In this document: piece by piece, positions 34,863 to 47,861 of the stretch
Numbering within the stretch: position 1 is the first letter of the stretch
Layout: each line of letters starts with the position of its first letter
Source: Ananas comosus
Lineage: Eukaryota > Streptophyta > Magnoliopsida > Poales > Bromeliaceae
Assembly: GCF_001540865.1 (NCBI RefSeq)
Contig: NC_033645.1
Coordinates: 1,113,687 to 1,177,686 of the forward strand
DNA length: 64,000 nt
Direction of reading: 5' to 3'
Position numbers and translations under genes: made by a program
Notes under the pieces: generated by a model
The model's input: only the letters and a program-made list of their open reading frames with translations
Told to the model about the DNA's origin: nothing
Database searches by the model: none

Positions 34863-37800
34863 GTTGTGGGAGGTTTATCTCTAACATAATATTGTCCTAT
34901 CAACCGTAATGGATGACATTTTAACCGGTTCTATAAAAGTTGAAGAATACCATTTTCACCAAAATTTTCTTCATAAGTTACTACACCGATAGTACATGTA
35001 ATGGATGCCATTTTGACCAGTCTCAGATCGGGACCATCTCTCCCTTAAATTTTCTTTGCAGGGACTGATTAATTTGTTACTTTGTCGCTGCAGGTTGTGT
35101 TTGGGAGAAAATAAAAATATGTTTCCAGTTGAGAACCGCAAATTTAACAAGTTCTTTAAAAGAGGCGTCGCCTGAAGAGATTAGAAGAATTTTTTTATAA
35201 AAAGATTCAAAATACACCACACAGCGACGTCCACATGACATTGTTAAAGTAATTAATTTATAAACTTCGCAATCACATGGAAAATATAGAAGAGAATAGA
35301 AAATCTATATTTACCGAAGTCGTGGTCCTCGAGAGGCTTATTTTAAGAGAAATTATTGCAGGTGTATAATTAGTGCATCTTATCCACCGCACAACTGGTA
35401 TTCTATAATACGTTCTCTAAAATATGTTAAGCGACATAAATGTATAAATGTTGAAAATCTGCTTAGTAATAAGTTATTAAATCTGGTGATTTCTTTAAAT
35501 ATAAACTCTTTTGTTGTTTGCTGATTTAATAACTACAGTGGATTCCAGCTCAGCTGGAGTATCACATTGTCATATTACTATTCCTATAACTTTTAACCCG
35601 GCTTAACAAAACATTATTTTTTTATCATCATTTTATAACTCTATGTGAAATATTTTAATCCTAAGAAGCTAAAATTATAACTCTTGAAAAGAAGATTATA
35701 TACTTCTACAGTTATTTGTCGATCGTAGGTTTAGTTTCTCTTAATATATATCTTATATATTTTTTGTCTTTTGGTCTTTTGATACGCGCAAATGCAATGA
35801 AATTGACAAGATTGCAATTGGATGTGAATTGTCCATATCTTTGTTACGAGATATATATTGTAAACGTCTCATTGCGATGCCAATAATTGTGAGTGATCTA
35901 TCTTAGGTTTAGTACCACCTACTCAGAGAGACTCCATTAAAAGATTCCTCTATATTGTAATATGTACAGCTCTGTGGGTTAAGACATTCAGGTTTGGGCA
36001 GTAACATTGTCGGCACAAAAGAAGATGCATCTGGGCCGTCCGACGGCAATGCATCAGCCGTTTATCAAAGCTGCATTGAGATTTCTGGGCGCTTGTTGCA
36101 GTACTTTAGGGTATGTTTGTTTCAACGTAAGTAGATTTGAGGTGAAAGTGAACTTTGGGTTGAAGTGGAGTTGGGGTGAAAATTAGTTCACTTATACTGT
36201 TTGTTTCTAACTGTGGAAGTGCAGTTCTGCGAGTTCTGTTGTTTGTTTGATAAGAAGTAGATGACGTAAAAAGTGTAGCTCTTCACCCCCGGTATACTTA
36301 TCTCCGATGTAATATTATTGTCTAAGAATAATAAATTATAATAAATAAAAATTAATATAATTATATATGTATATAATTATATATATGTATAATTATAAAA
36401 TAAAATTTTAAAAAATTATATTATTTGTTTGCATATAAATTATAATAATGCAACAAATAAAATTCTAAAGTTTAAAAATTATTAACATTTAAACAAATTC
36501 AATTTTCATCATTTTCTGAATATACATATTAAACAAAAAATATATTAAAATTTACCTAATCAAATTTGATCATATTTTAAACATACAATCAAAATAAAAA
36601 ATTTAATTACTTCCACAATTGAATATATTTGGATGAAAAGGTAGAGAAGAGATAACCCTAACACATTAATCCCACTCTTGCCTTTTTTCACTTCACCGGA
36701 ATTGACTTCGCTCCGTGGGAAGGCGAAGCCAATTTTATTATTTTGAGTGAACTGGACTTTCGAGCGTAATAAAATTATGGTGAACCAAACAACAGAAGTG
36801 AGCAGTTTTCACCGAAAATTACTTTCCCCTTCCCAGTTCCACCCCACTTTCGTGCAAACAAATAGTGGGAGTAACTATTTGTTTGCGTACTGATTAATGT
36901 GGCACATCTTATTAGTCTTATTAGTCATTCACTAATCACTACATCTTATTTTTCAAACTTGGCGGTCTACATACGCAGTGTTGCGGCATTAAAATACCTA
37001 AATTCAGTTATTAGTTATAAAGTAAACTTCAAATACTATCCGTGTTTTCGTACTTTCTTATGTTAATATTCTGTAATTTAAAAAGTATCAATTAATATTC
37101 TATAGTTTTTTTCTTTTCTTTTCGTCAGTTCCTTCGATAATATTTCGTTAAATCATATACAAAAAACTCTATATGCTTCATCTAGATTTATTAAATATTC
37201 ACTTTAGTACTTTTTAGTTTTAACTTTATCACTGATTTAACAAAAAAAAAAATAGTTGAAGGAATAATAAAAAAAAAATAAAATCACGGAATACTAAATC
37301 GATAGACTTTAAACCACAGAATAACAAAGTGAAAAAACGCAAAACTACAAAAACGGTATTTGAAGTTTTCCCTTAGTTATAATATGCCATGACAAATAAA
37401 CCTCTCATTCTCTCTCCTCACATTATCTAATGTCCGGCTATTGGGAGTGTCACTTGCTCTCCTAATTTTAGGGTAACAAACTCTCTCCCACATTATTTAA
37501 TGTCCCACTATTGAGAGTGTCACATATTCTTTCAGTTTTAAGATCTAAGATCTTCATCAGCCCAATAACACACATAATTCAAAATTACTAAGTGATGTGA
37601 AAGACACCTCACATGCTAGATGGTGAATCGGTTCTATAACCAATTGTAACAATGCAAACTACTAGCATTAATAACTTATTGCACTCAAACCATCAATCCA
37701 AAATACCTTAAGCTCAGTAGTTAGTTATAATATGTCTGCTACATATGAACTCTTACTGTCCCACTTATCCAATGTGGGGTTATTAAAGGTGTCACAGTAG

Positions 37801-40418
37801 AATAGCATGCACTAATAATTTGGAGAGAGAAGATAACTACAGGTAATGACATGTGAGCTTGTCTCTCTTCCAAGAGAAATTTAGAAAAGACAAAGCCCCA
37901 CATCTTCGATTTCGGAGCACCGAAAAGGATTTTTGATCTGATCTCAGATAAATCGAACACTGAATAAGATTTTTGATCTGATCTCAGATACATCTATGTG
38001 AGTGTCCCAGTTCTCAAGTTCGTAGATGGCTCCGACACTTTGCAAATGTTGGAGTGAATAGCATTACTCTTTGAACAATGATATTTTGAAATTTCACGTT
38101 GTGTAAGAATTTTCTGTATATTTGAATAATCTCGCCGTCCATCAAAAGACAAAATCAATCTCTAAGCAACAGATCTCTTTACTTTTCAAGTTCATCAAAG
38201 GCTTGATCATATCTCTATAAAGTTTGCACCAAGTCCTTGGTCTCTAACATCATCCATTTCCTAAAACCCCTTCCCTCTATTTATTAAATACTTTCTAAAT
38301 AATCACCATAGCAATAAGGAAAAAAAACAAGCAACAACCACAAATTAAAAGCAACAATCACACAAAAGGAAATTATCAGATGCCTCCTATAGCATGTACA
38401 ATCTTTTGCTAAGCAATCCCTTTATTAAGAGTTAAAAGAAGGCGATTCACTGAGAGAAAAGGCAAGCATCCTTTAGCATTTTCAGATCAAATCAAGGGTA
38501 AAAAATTTGCATGTTCAAGATCTTCACCGGGCACAAAGTAAATTGCAATGATGAGCTGGGAGAAATTGCTTTCCCCCAGAATTCCAATGTTTCATAACAC
38601 AATTTTATGTTATAGAAATATCAGACAACTATATGATACGAAAGATGTATAGGAATATTAGTGATAGAGGACACAGAGTCACACTGCAAATGCATCAGAA
38701 ATGAACATGATAACTACATTACGGTTTAAGAAAACAGTTTATATACAAAAAATGTTAATGATACTTAGCAAGAGAGAATATAATATTGACCAGAGATAAT
38801 GAAGACAAACGAAAATTTTGCCGTTACATTATGTGACTACATAGGGAGGGTAAATCAACCAAAGACCTAGGGAGATAGATACGTTAGCAAAACCATTGGC
38901 TAGAAGATTTATTAGCAGCAGCACGTATAAAAACATTTTCGGGAACAGTTGTCATCTTGTACATGTGATTTTTTTTTGTTTTAAGCTAATAAGCTACAAT
39001 TTACACCATCTAAATGGAAAAATTTACATATATACAGCGCCGAACATTCAATCCTTCAGAAGAAAAGCAGAAAACTAAAATCAATACATATTCCAATCAA
39101 CTTATCATATGTGAAAAAAAGGGTGAAAAATAATAAAACAAATCATATTTATCCTGTTTTGCTGAACAACTTAAAGATATAATCCATAAATCTCCATATT
39201 CCGACTTCTAAATCTTGAATCTAGTATTGTTAGTGGTTCTCCTCTAAGCACCCAACTAATAGAATACATGCATACTACTTTGCGTAGGTCTTTAATCTAA
39301 TTGAAGAATGAAGATGATCAATAAATACATTGTGCATTAAACTCTCAAATGGAGCTTTCACCAAAATTTGCAGAGCTTAACAATAATAACATAGAACCAA
39401 TGAGGGTTCAGTTTGGTTGCTGCAAACTTTAAGTAAAATGCTTCTGATCAACTGATATCAGCCAAAAGTTCACGAACAGAAGCAGAATGCTCCACTGTGC
39501 CATTATTATAGCTAGTGAGGCACTAATGTTCGTCAGAGGGAGTTCCAATTAACTGCCTAGAAATTTATATCCAACAGATTCTTATCTATTACACACACTT
39601 CTCCATCCCTCCCTCATCTTTTTTGATCTCCTCTCCTGTGCTAACTAAATATCAGTGCTAGTTAGTTTTGGACTTCTGCAAAAAGTAAACTTCTGATATA
39701 AGCAATATATGGCAGCACAGTGAACCACACAATATACATGGTTAAAAATATGCCGACATGTGGTATTGTCGATTAAATGCACTATTGTTGCCTACATCAC
39801 TGAAAGAAATTAATGTTAAGTTCAGAAACCACGTCATAAACATATGCAAGTGACAAGCACACAATGTGGCCAGTGGCCAAAAGAGAATCTCATATGCTAG
39901 TACAGAAGTATAGCCCGCTAACTGCAAAAAAGAATAATTTGGCCGATAATGAAAATCAGCAAGACCTTCTAAGAGGCCTAGTGTTAGTACAAACAACAGT
40001 CATTATTTCAAGGTTCAAAGAATTAACATGCTGCTGACCGTATGTGAAGATAGGACTCAATCTAAAGTTCTGTTCTTTAAGATAACTCGTCTACTGTCCT
40101 AAATGTGTTTGCAATTGCTCAAGAACAAAATAAGACGTAAGCAGCCCTAGACTTCAAAACAGAGGCTGTTAACAAAAATCAACAAAGCGTAGCCAAGAGC
40201 ATTTTAAATACAAAAAAAGGAATATAAGGGACCAACATACATGGCTGCAGTAAATTTGAAATACAAAGTCAAAGAAAGTGCTGACCAGAATGTCTCTTCC
40301 AATGTTTGCCACAATCTGAGTTTGGATAAAAAATTTGTCTCCATCAGTTTCGCCACTCTATATGGATTCTCTGTCACTCCTTTTACTACGAAAAATAATA
40401 TCCAAAACTAAGTGCTAT
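34863..40418. other. Gene-free intergenic DNA
   Basis: No coding region seen on either strand. A probable inverted-repeat element runs from about 36110 ('gtatgtttgtttcaacgtaag') to about 36870 ('cgtgcaaacaaatagtgggag'). A copy of the fold-back family lies at about 37025-37370. A short imperfect repeat built on 'cccacattattTaatgtcc' and 'ttgagagtgtcac' lies at about 37410-37550 and returns inverted near 37750-37800. The last kilobase is presumably the 3' UTR of the SLY1-like gene. Confidence 0.5.
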
Positions 40419-42353
40419 TTACTGGGATTGAGTGAGTCCACCACCTCCCAATCCCATCTTCTGCCCCAATTCTGTAAGCTGCTGAACAAACTCCACCCCA
40501 TTGAGAATCTCTGTCGCTCCGTAAATCACATGCTTGGCCGGTTGGGAACGCTGGCCTAGCTCGACCAAGCTCCTGTACTCAACGTAATTTCCACCACCTA
40601 TCATGAAGACAATAGCCTCTCTGAACGGCCCTTTGAATTGTGCACCAGATCCCGTTCTTGGAGCCCGTGGATCGAAAAATAGGTAAGAATCCACCTCCGG
40701 ATTTGGTTTTCCTTCCATCAAGGCTTCAACCGTCCTTGTTAGTGCTAGTTGTCTCCCTGCTGATAAGAGATTCTTCACACCTGCGGTCACGGCACTAATG
40801 GATTGCCCATAGAGCTTCTCAGCCCAATCCACAATATTTCCCCTGCTAGCCGAGGCCGAAGAAGCAGCAAATGATGTATTCAAAGACTTGATCCTCTTGA
40901 CATACTGAAATGCATACATATCAACTTCGGATTCCCTCAACGCCGTTTCTATCTGTTCCAATTCGGCAGGTGGTGGTGTCTCGAAAGAAAGAAGGTAAGT
41001 AATCGCAAGCCGCAGCTTATCCTCCTTCGTGCCTTTCCCTCTCAGAAGACCCAACAACATGCTGCGATCCACGCTGCCTTTCACCAGCATGTCATTCTCG
41101 CAATCGCAGTAGCCATCCAGAGACCTCTCCTTGATGTGGCCCAAAAGCACAGTTGCGATGTTGGTATGCTTGTCGATCATCTTCTTCCGCTCCGTGAGCT
41201 CAGGGAGCGAGTTCACCGCATTCATCAGATGCTTCGTGTTCCCGATCAGATCCGTACCGTCGAATTCAACACCATCTTTCCCGCCAGTGCGCTGATTCAC
41301 CTCATCCACATCCTGCTTGTACTTGCTCAGCTGGGTCTCAATCTCCTCGGCAACCTTAGGGAACGGAGACCAGCTGTTTGCGGCCCAGAACGGATCGGAG
41401 TCATCCAATTCGTATGATTTGACGGCGGTCTTCTCCCCCGGCAAGGTCACCCGGTTCAGCTTCAAATCGAGCACGTCGTGGACCAGCGGGCGGTAGCTCC
41501 AGTCGTGCTGGATCCCGACCGCAAGCTCGAAATTCCGATCGAATATGCAGAGCACTGGGCGCTGGAACGAGGCGGCCATGCCGCCCCCCTCCGAGAAGAG
41601 ATTGGGCTTCGCGAGCAAGTGGTCGCGGAGGCGGGCGTCGAGGGCCGACAGAACAAGCCGCCCACGATCCTCTCGACGATCTCCTCGATCTCGCGGTCCC
41701 CCGCGGCGGGGTCGTTGATGTGGACGTAGGTCCGGGGCTGGGCGAGCGAGAAGAGCGCGTCCTCGAGGGAGACGAACTCGAGGTACTGATCGAAGACCCT
41801 CGACACGCGATCGGCGGCGCCGGACTCGACGAGGCGCGAGGCGAGGCGGTCGAGGAGGGGGCGGGGGAGCGAGGAGGAAAAGTTGAGGTGGAGGGAGTCG
41901 TAGAGGGCGCGGGAGGCGTCGGCGGCGATGCGGTCGACGTTCTCCGGGGTGGGGCGCACGAAGTAGAGGGCGGGGACGTCGGGGACGCGCTGGCGCTCCT
42001 TGTCGATGCCGAAGAAGAGGGTGACGCCGTGGGATCGGAGGTCGTTGACGCGGATCAGCGGGGAGAGGATCGATCGGCAGAATCCGTCCATGATCAGGAT
42101 CTTGTACACCTCCTCGCCCTCCGCCGTGGTAGGCGCCGCCGCCGACGACGACGACGAGATCCCGCCGCCGGGGCTCGGCGACTGGTTCAAATTAAGCATC
42201 CGCACGATAAGACCTGGTACAAGAAGAAGAAGAAGAAGAAGAAGAAGAAGAAGAAGAAGAGGTGAGACGAATCCGGGGAATGGGGAGAGGGGACGACGCG
42301 GAGGAGATCGGGGACTACTTACTCGTTTGCTTTTGACGAAGATTGAGCGCCAT
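40419..42353 (-). pseudogene. SLY1: SLY1-like Sec1/Munc18 gene with broken frame
   Basis: Exon 1 (42353-42323) encodes MALNLRQKQT; after a 109-base intron exon 2 starts at 42213 with VRMLNLNQ. The protein follows plant SLY1 closely: EEVYKILIMDGFCRSILSPL, HGVTLFFGIDK, FSLAQPRTYVHINDP, then SFQRPVLCIFDRNFELAVG, FDGTDLIGNTKHLMNAV, NIVDWAEKLYGQSISAV, FREAIVFMIGGGNYVEY. SLY1 binds syntaxin-type SNAREs and drives ER-Golgi fusion. At about 41648-41650 the frame shifts. Immediately after GGLFC the family's next 23 or so residues (the VVPVIRCP...GGPAEMVA stretch) are missing and the sequence resumes with LDARLRDHLLAKPNLF in another frame. The apparent loss is about 70 bases. The rest is clean, so this is either a recent null allele or an assembly error; the gene may be functional in the plant. 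Confidence 0.88.
42217..42262. repeat. (GAA)n tract in SLY1 intron 1
   Basis: About a dozen GAA units fill most of the 109-base first intron of the SLY1-like gene. On the coding strand this is a TTC tract directly upstream of the splice acceptor, so it may serve as an extended pyrimidine tract. Confidence 0.85.
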
Positions 42354-42377
42354 GGATGGGGATTCGATTCTTTCGAT

Positions 42378-42394
42378 CTAGGGTTAGGGTTTTG
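42378..42394 (-). promoter_or_regulatory. Telo-box (AAACCCTAA-type) in SLY1 leader
   Basis: The minus strand reads AAAACCCTAACCCTAG about 25 bases upstream of the SLY1 start codon. Telo-boxes with AAACCCTA are common near transcription starts of plant housekeeping and growth genes; the role here is inferred. Confidence 0.55.
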
Positions 42395-42713
42395 GAGGAG
42401 GGGGGAGAGAGGGTTTCGTAGATCTGGATCTCTGAGGAGGAGGAACGCGGGGGAACTGGTAAGGAGGAGATGGGATGGAACGAAGAAAGCAGTGTAGCGG
42501 TGTAACGGTTACATGTTACCGATAACGAGAGTGACGTGTCGGTGACGGGAGAAGACGGCAACGGAGGTTGTTTCGCCGCCGACTTCAAAATCAGTGCGCA
42601 GCTGCTCCTATTTCGCCACCGACTTTATATAGGCACCTACTTTCCATATTAGTCCCTCGAGTATCCAAATAATGACACTTGGTCCCTCTACTGTTTATCT
42701 TTGACACTTTACT

Positions 42714-42770
<57 letters not shown>

Positions 42771-42780
42771 CTGGGGCTGC

Positions 42781-43009
42781 TATACTCATATGAGTATAGA
42801 GCCTTTGTGCTCATAAGTTTTAACCGTTCAGATGAAAAAATGTTACAATTAGGATGAAAGTGTTACGGTTAGTGATAGTGGGCCTCCTAGGGGTTGAGTG
42901 GGGGTTGGTTGAATAGTATAATCTAACGGGTGAAAATGATTAAAAGTGATCTAACGGTTAAAAATTATGAGTACAAGAGGCTCTATACTCATAAAAGTAT
43001 AGTAGCCGA
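42781..43009. mobile_element. MITE, 'ctactatactc' family, full length
   Basis: Terminal inverted repeats of about 40 bases: left 'gctatactcatatgagtata' then gagcctttgtgctcataa; right, read inverted, 'ctatacttttatgagtata' then gagcctcttgtactcataa. The inside has the family phrases 'gggttgagtggg', 'ggttgaatagtata' and 'atctaacgg'. This is the best-preserved copy in the window, flanked by AT dinucleotides. Confidence 0.8.
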
Positions 43010-43059
43010 ACTTCTTCTCTCTCTCTATATATAGTATATATATATATATAGTGTAGAGT

Positions 43060-43295
43060 TACTATACTATTGAAGTATAAAGGATTGACGTTTCGATTTA
43101 TTGACCCTTGATCAAGAATTGTACAATGAGATGATTGCGGTCCCCCTGTGTTGGTAGTATCCTAGGATTGAGTGATGCTTACAGAGATAATAATATTATC
43201 CAACATATAAAAATCATTGAAAGAGGCTGATCTAAAAACTAAAAGTCAAAAAAACACCAGGTCCTCTATACTTCCCATAGTATAATATAACTCTA

Positions 43296-43300
<5 letters not shown>
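43060..43300. mobile_element. MITE related to the same family, diverged inside
   Basis: The ends are inverted: 'agagttactatactattgaag' on the left and 'ccatagtataatataactct' on the right. The inside differs from the other copies ('gattgacgtttcgatttatt', 'tgttggtagtatcctagg'). Confidence 0.6.
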
Positions 43301-43356
<56 letters not shown>

Positions 43357-44404
43357 TTCTTTTTACATTAACAAGAAGTATCAAAGTAAACTAAGATTTT
43401 ATTTGAATGCATGAATATTTGGTTAGATGTATTTTTTAAACCTATTTAAAAAGTTTATAATACTTAATAGATGAGAAGTATGAACAAAATTTTAAAATAA
43501 AATAAATTTGTAGCTAAAATAAGATAAATTACTATAGGTGGAATATGCAGAGTCTGATCAAATGATGATTATTAAAATCTTTTAAATAGGAAGAATCAGA
43601 CTTCTCATTTTTAATCACACAAAAATCTTCATACAGATGACTTACTCTATCATTGGATAATTTATTCTATCATCCAATCAAAGTTCTAAATAGATGAGTC
43701 ATTTTACATATAAAAAATTATATATCAAAATTTACCCTCTTTGATAAATAGGAGCTTACATAATAATAGATAAAAATTTTAAAACCCATATTTAAAATTT
43801 AAGACAGATTATAGGAATAGTAGAGTGACGTACTGTCCATATATTTCAAATAATTTTTTTAAAAAATATATAATTGGTCAAATAATTCTATCAAAATTTT
43901 ATTCGGTTAAATAAGTCTATTTAGCCGGGATGAAAAAATAATTAAAAAATAATATATTGTTCACCGTTTTTAAATATGGTGAATTATTTATTATTTTTTT
44001 CTTAAGAGAGCAAACAATAAACTGTTCACAATTTCTTTCAATTTTCTATATAAAATTCTCCCAATTATATAAAATATTTTAATAAATCAAATACAATTTT
44101 AACCAACGAAAAATAATCCTAACTATCTATTCATATAATCCTAACAATTATAACAATCAAAATGAAATTTCAATAATACACATACAATCCTAACAACCTC
44201 AAAAAAATTTTCAAAATCTATAAAAAAAATGTATGAACAACAATAAGAATATAAAAAAAAGAAATAATCCACTCATACAATCCTAACAATCAAATCGAAA
44301 TTTCAATAAACCACGTAACAATACGAACAATCTTACGAAAATCCTGAAAGGGTGAACGCATGAGTTGGCAAGAAGAATGTTAATTTGTCAAATAAAATTT
44401 TTTA

Positions 44405-44755
44405 AAGGGAAAACTTTAAAAACCCCCTTGTGGTTTCGCACAATCCTGTGGTTTAAAGTGTATCAATTTGCCCCCCTATGATTTTATTTTTATCTTTTCT
44501 ATAGCTTTTTTTCTTAATATTTTGTTAAATTATATACAAAAAACCTTCAGATACCCATCTAGATTTACCGAATATTTACTTTAGTACTCTTTAATTTTAA
44601 TTTTGTCACTGATTTAAGAAAAAAAAACAATAAAATTGATAAAAAAAAGAGAAAAACGAAACCACAGGGGGATAAATTGATACATTTTAAACTACAGGGT
44701 ACTAAAGTGAGAAAGTGCGAAACCACAGGGGATTTTTGAAGTTATCCCTTTTTTA
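44405..44755. mobile_element. Fold-back family element
   Basis: The left end 'aaaaacccccttgtggtttcgcac' is inverted at the right as 'gtgcgaaaccacaggggatttttg'. Units 'ctgtggtttaaagtgtatc' and 'tactaaagtgagaaagtgcg' match the element at 8826-9236. It lies 160 bases upstream of the phosphatase start codon, so it may overlap that promoter. Confidence 0.75.
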
Positions 44756-44915
44756 AATGATAACTTGGCAAATTAAAAATTTGTTAAAAAATTATTTTTC
44801 TTAAAAAAAATCCCTTATATTACTCAACTAAGGCTGCCACATGAATACCACAAACTGAACAAGTTCCCATTTTTGGTCTCTCTCCCTCCCCTGTGGGAGA
44901 AATAGAACTGTGGAG

Positions 44916-45025
44916 ATGGGGGAGAAACCACCCATTTTTCGCAACAGCTATTGGATTCTAAGGCATGGAAAGAGCATCCCCAACGAGCGAGGCCTCATTG
45001 TCTCTTCCTTGGTGAGCGATTCTCT

Positions 45026-45076
<51 letters not shown>

Positions 45077-47861
45077 AGGAATCAAATTATTTGTTTGGGC
45101 TTCTTAATTTGATGTATTTTACGAGATTTATGTCAAAAGGAGGAGTTAATTAAGATATGGGCTATAGTGTAAGGGACTTATTGTAAGTTAGAGATTGGCC
45201 TCAAAACCTATTGCCATTGCTAGTTTCTACCAAAATCACCTTCATTAATGAAATATTATTTACCTGATTTAAGGTGAATTTCTATTTTATTTTGGAATGC
45301 TTCATCAATTTATTAGCTTGATGAGTTACTTATACAAGCAATGCATCAATAACCCGAATCTTCATGATATAAGCCCTTGCCCATGCATTGTGTTCAAAAA
45401 TTTGCATCAGCATGAACTTATATATGTTGCAGTCACCATGTGTCTTTGGTTAAATTTATCCTTTTATAGGAAAATGGAACCCGCGCTGAATTTGGATTGG
45501 CTTCTCAAGGTGTTGAGCAAGCGCGATTAGCTGCGGAATTACTTCAGAAGGTAACGATTCGTATAAAAAGTTGTCCATTTTTATCTTTTACGAAATATGA
45601 ATTGTATTTTAGTCATTTACTGTTATATAATGTAATCGTAATGCTGTTGAAGCTGTTTTATATGATGGATACACGCGGTGCGTGCTATTTTCTTTATTTT
45701 GATACGTAGCACTCCGTGGTGGGTCCTTTCATATGATCGCGAAAGAATGAAAAACTAAATCCATCCTTAAACTAATGATGACAAAATTGAAATATAGACA
45801 TGCAAATGTTCAAGACCACAAAACATATTTGTAACTGATCTTTTCTAAATCTTGACAAATTTATTTGAGAAACCATATAGATGTTTAGGGCTTGTTTGGC
45901 CAGGCTGAAACTTCTGTAAATGTGCCGATTGCTTTCTAAGAAGTGCCGATAGCTTTTCAAAGAAGTGCCGATAGCTTTCTAATTCAATTTCCCTAACACC
46001 TGCTGGTTGCAGTTAGAAGCAAAAGAATCAAATTGGAGCTTTTTGCTTTTGGGGCTTATATGCTCATTTCGGCTCTTTGCTTTTGCTAAAAACTTCTTAC
46101 TTTGTTTCTGGGGCTCATATGCTTCTGTAGATCAGATGTATAAGTAATTGTCTACACACACGTGAGTCAAATGTGATTCTTGTTACCTTGATATTTAGTT
46201 ATTTACCAGCATGCTCTGCAGTTAAGTCGATCATTTTATGCAGGAGCTCAAGGAAAAGAATATTCCACTAGATAATGTCCGAATTTGTTATTCACCATTT
46301 GCAAGAACTATTGATACAGCTAAAGAAGTTGCCAGTGTTTTGGATATCTCATTTGAAAGTCCTAAGTGCAAAGTAAGTAACTTCTATCCACAATCCTAAT
46401 TTGCATTTAGGGTGAAAGATTCCTCTTCCTTCTTTATGTTGCTTGAAATGAAAATCGGCTGTATTTTCAGGAAACATTTTCTATGTCCCTTGTAGAATGA
46501 GTTCATGATGCTAATATGCTTAGTTCACTTAATGTTGGCTAATATATTTATGTGGACAGATGCATACAGGGGTTATAAATGTTTTTATGTGGACAAATGA
46601 ATAAGTCCAATACAATTTTCTTATTTTCTGTTTACCAAATTATGTGTGCACAGAATATAGTATTAGAAATTGCGCGACAGCCCTTCTGACTGTCGAAAAT
46701 GAAGTTATGCCTCAATGGCATGAACTAACAACATTATTTCCTCGGTTTAATAAGCTCTTACTCTGGTGAAGAGGTTGAATTTAAATCCTCTTCGCATACA
46801 CACAAAATTTAAGCAGTGTCACTGTAAAGAATGTTGATACTGAACAGCACATTACTATGACTTCTAATGTAAATCCTTGAAATTTTGTAACAGAGAAATA
46901 GTGACTAATATGATAAGCACTTTTCCTCGTTTAGTGATTAATATTTTTATTTCCCGACATTAATTTAATTTTTGATTCTAATAAAGGGACCTATACTTCT
47001 TGCTTGCAAAATCTGATTTGTCTTGTTGCGGATATTTTGTCGTGTAGGCAATGACAGAACTCCGTGAACGATATTTTGGACCATCATTTGAGCTACTTTC
47101 CCATGATAAGGTAAGCTGACGACATTCCACGGAAGAATACCTCACAAGCAATAATTTATACTCTGCTTCCTGAATCGTATTGGGACTTTCATGTACAGTC
47201 TTTTGCATTTTTCGATATCTGACTTAGGCATTAATTGTCAGTATACGGAAATTTGGGCACTTGATGAAAAAGATCCTTTCATGCCCCCTGATGGTGGTGA
47301 AAGTGTCGCAGATGTTGCTTCTCGACTTTCAACTGCTCTGGCTTCTATTGAGGCAATGTTTCAAGGGTATCAATGTTTAAATTTCAGTCTTTTCATGATG
47401 ATCACACTAGACCTGTTGTTTATATTCTTACCAGGGAGATGAAATTCTTGGATCCATGTTTATCTTAGCAAAGGCTGCATATATATGTATATATATATTT
47501 GTGAAGATTATTTTCTCCAAATTGACCGAAACATTTATTTTCTTGCACATTAAATAACTGTGCAACTTAGGTCTCGTTTGGCATTATTGCCGTTTCTTTG
47601 GTCCTAATGTAGCCATAAATTTGCATAATTGATCTTATATTTACCACTGTCACATTTTCCATCCACAGAACTACTGTTCTCATAGTAAGCCATGGTGATC
47701 CTCTTCAAATTTTGCAAGCAGTGCTCTGCGCCACGAAGGAGGACGTATCGTCTGGCCAGGAGGACATTGTCTCTAGAACTAAACAAGTTATGGTGCATTC
47801 CGTCTTATCACAACACCGAAGGTTTGCTCTGCTCACCGGAGAGCTGCGCCAAGTCATATGA
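44916..47861 (+). CDS. Histidine-phosphatase (phosphoglycerate mutase-like) family protein
   Basis: Exons: 44916-45011, 45470-45550, 46244-46372, 47048-47110, 47242-47366, 47669-47861; 687 bases, 228 aa plus stop, all in phase. The catalytic RHG box is LRHGKS (aa 15-20). The second His is in VSHGDPL. Other family blocks are CYSPFARTIDTAKEVA, LRERYFGPSFELLSHDK and EIWALDEKDPFMPPDGGES. It closely follows the Arabidopsis protein I recall as At5g62840; related plant proteins are annotated as metal-independent phosphoserine phosphatases, which would place it in serine synthesis, but its substrate cannot be read from sequence. No transit peptide is seen, so cytosolic is likely. Intron 1 carries a (CT)n microsatellite (about 45032-45073). 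Intron 2 holds a possible MITE (about 45892-46130) starting 'gggcttgtttggcc', like the Harbinger end. It converges with SBE I. Confidence 0.87.

Larger units (their letters stand above)
42354..44915. other. Divergent promoter region between SLY1-like and phosphatase genes, MITE-filled
   Basis: No coding region seen. (AT)n tracts lie at about 42720-42767 and 43303-43352, each next to a MITE (42781-43009, 43060-43300). A fold-back family member lies at about 44405-44755. The region from 43400 to 44400 is AT-rich without recognised features. Confidence 0.55.

Noticed and set aside
38400..40400. Possible extra exons or a small gene downstream of the SLY1-like gene
   Set aside because: The short frames show no recognisable protein, splice-joined frame or codon pattern; it is treated as 3' UTR or intergenic.
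41720..42497. Plus-strand open frames over SLY1 exon 2, including an arginine/lysine run
   Set aside because: They are antisense to SLY1; the lysine/arginine run is the (GAA)n intron tract translated.
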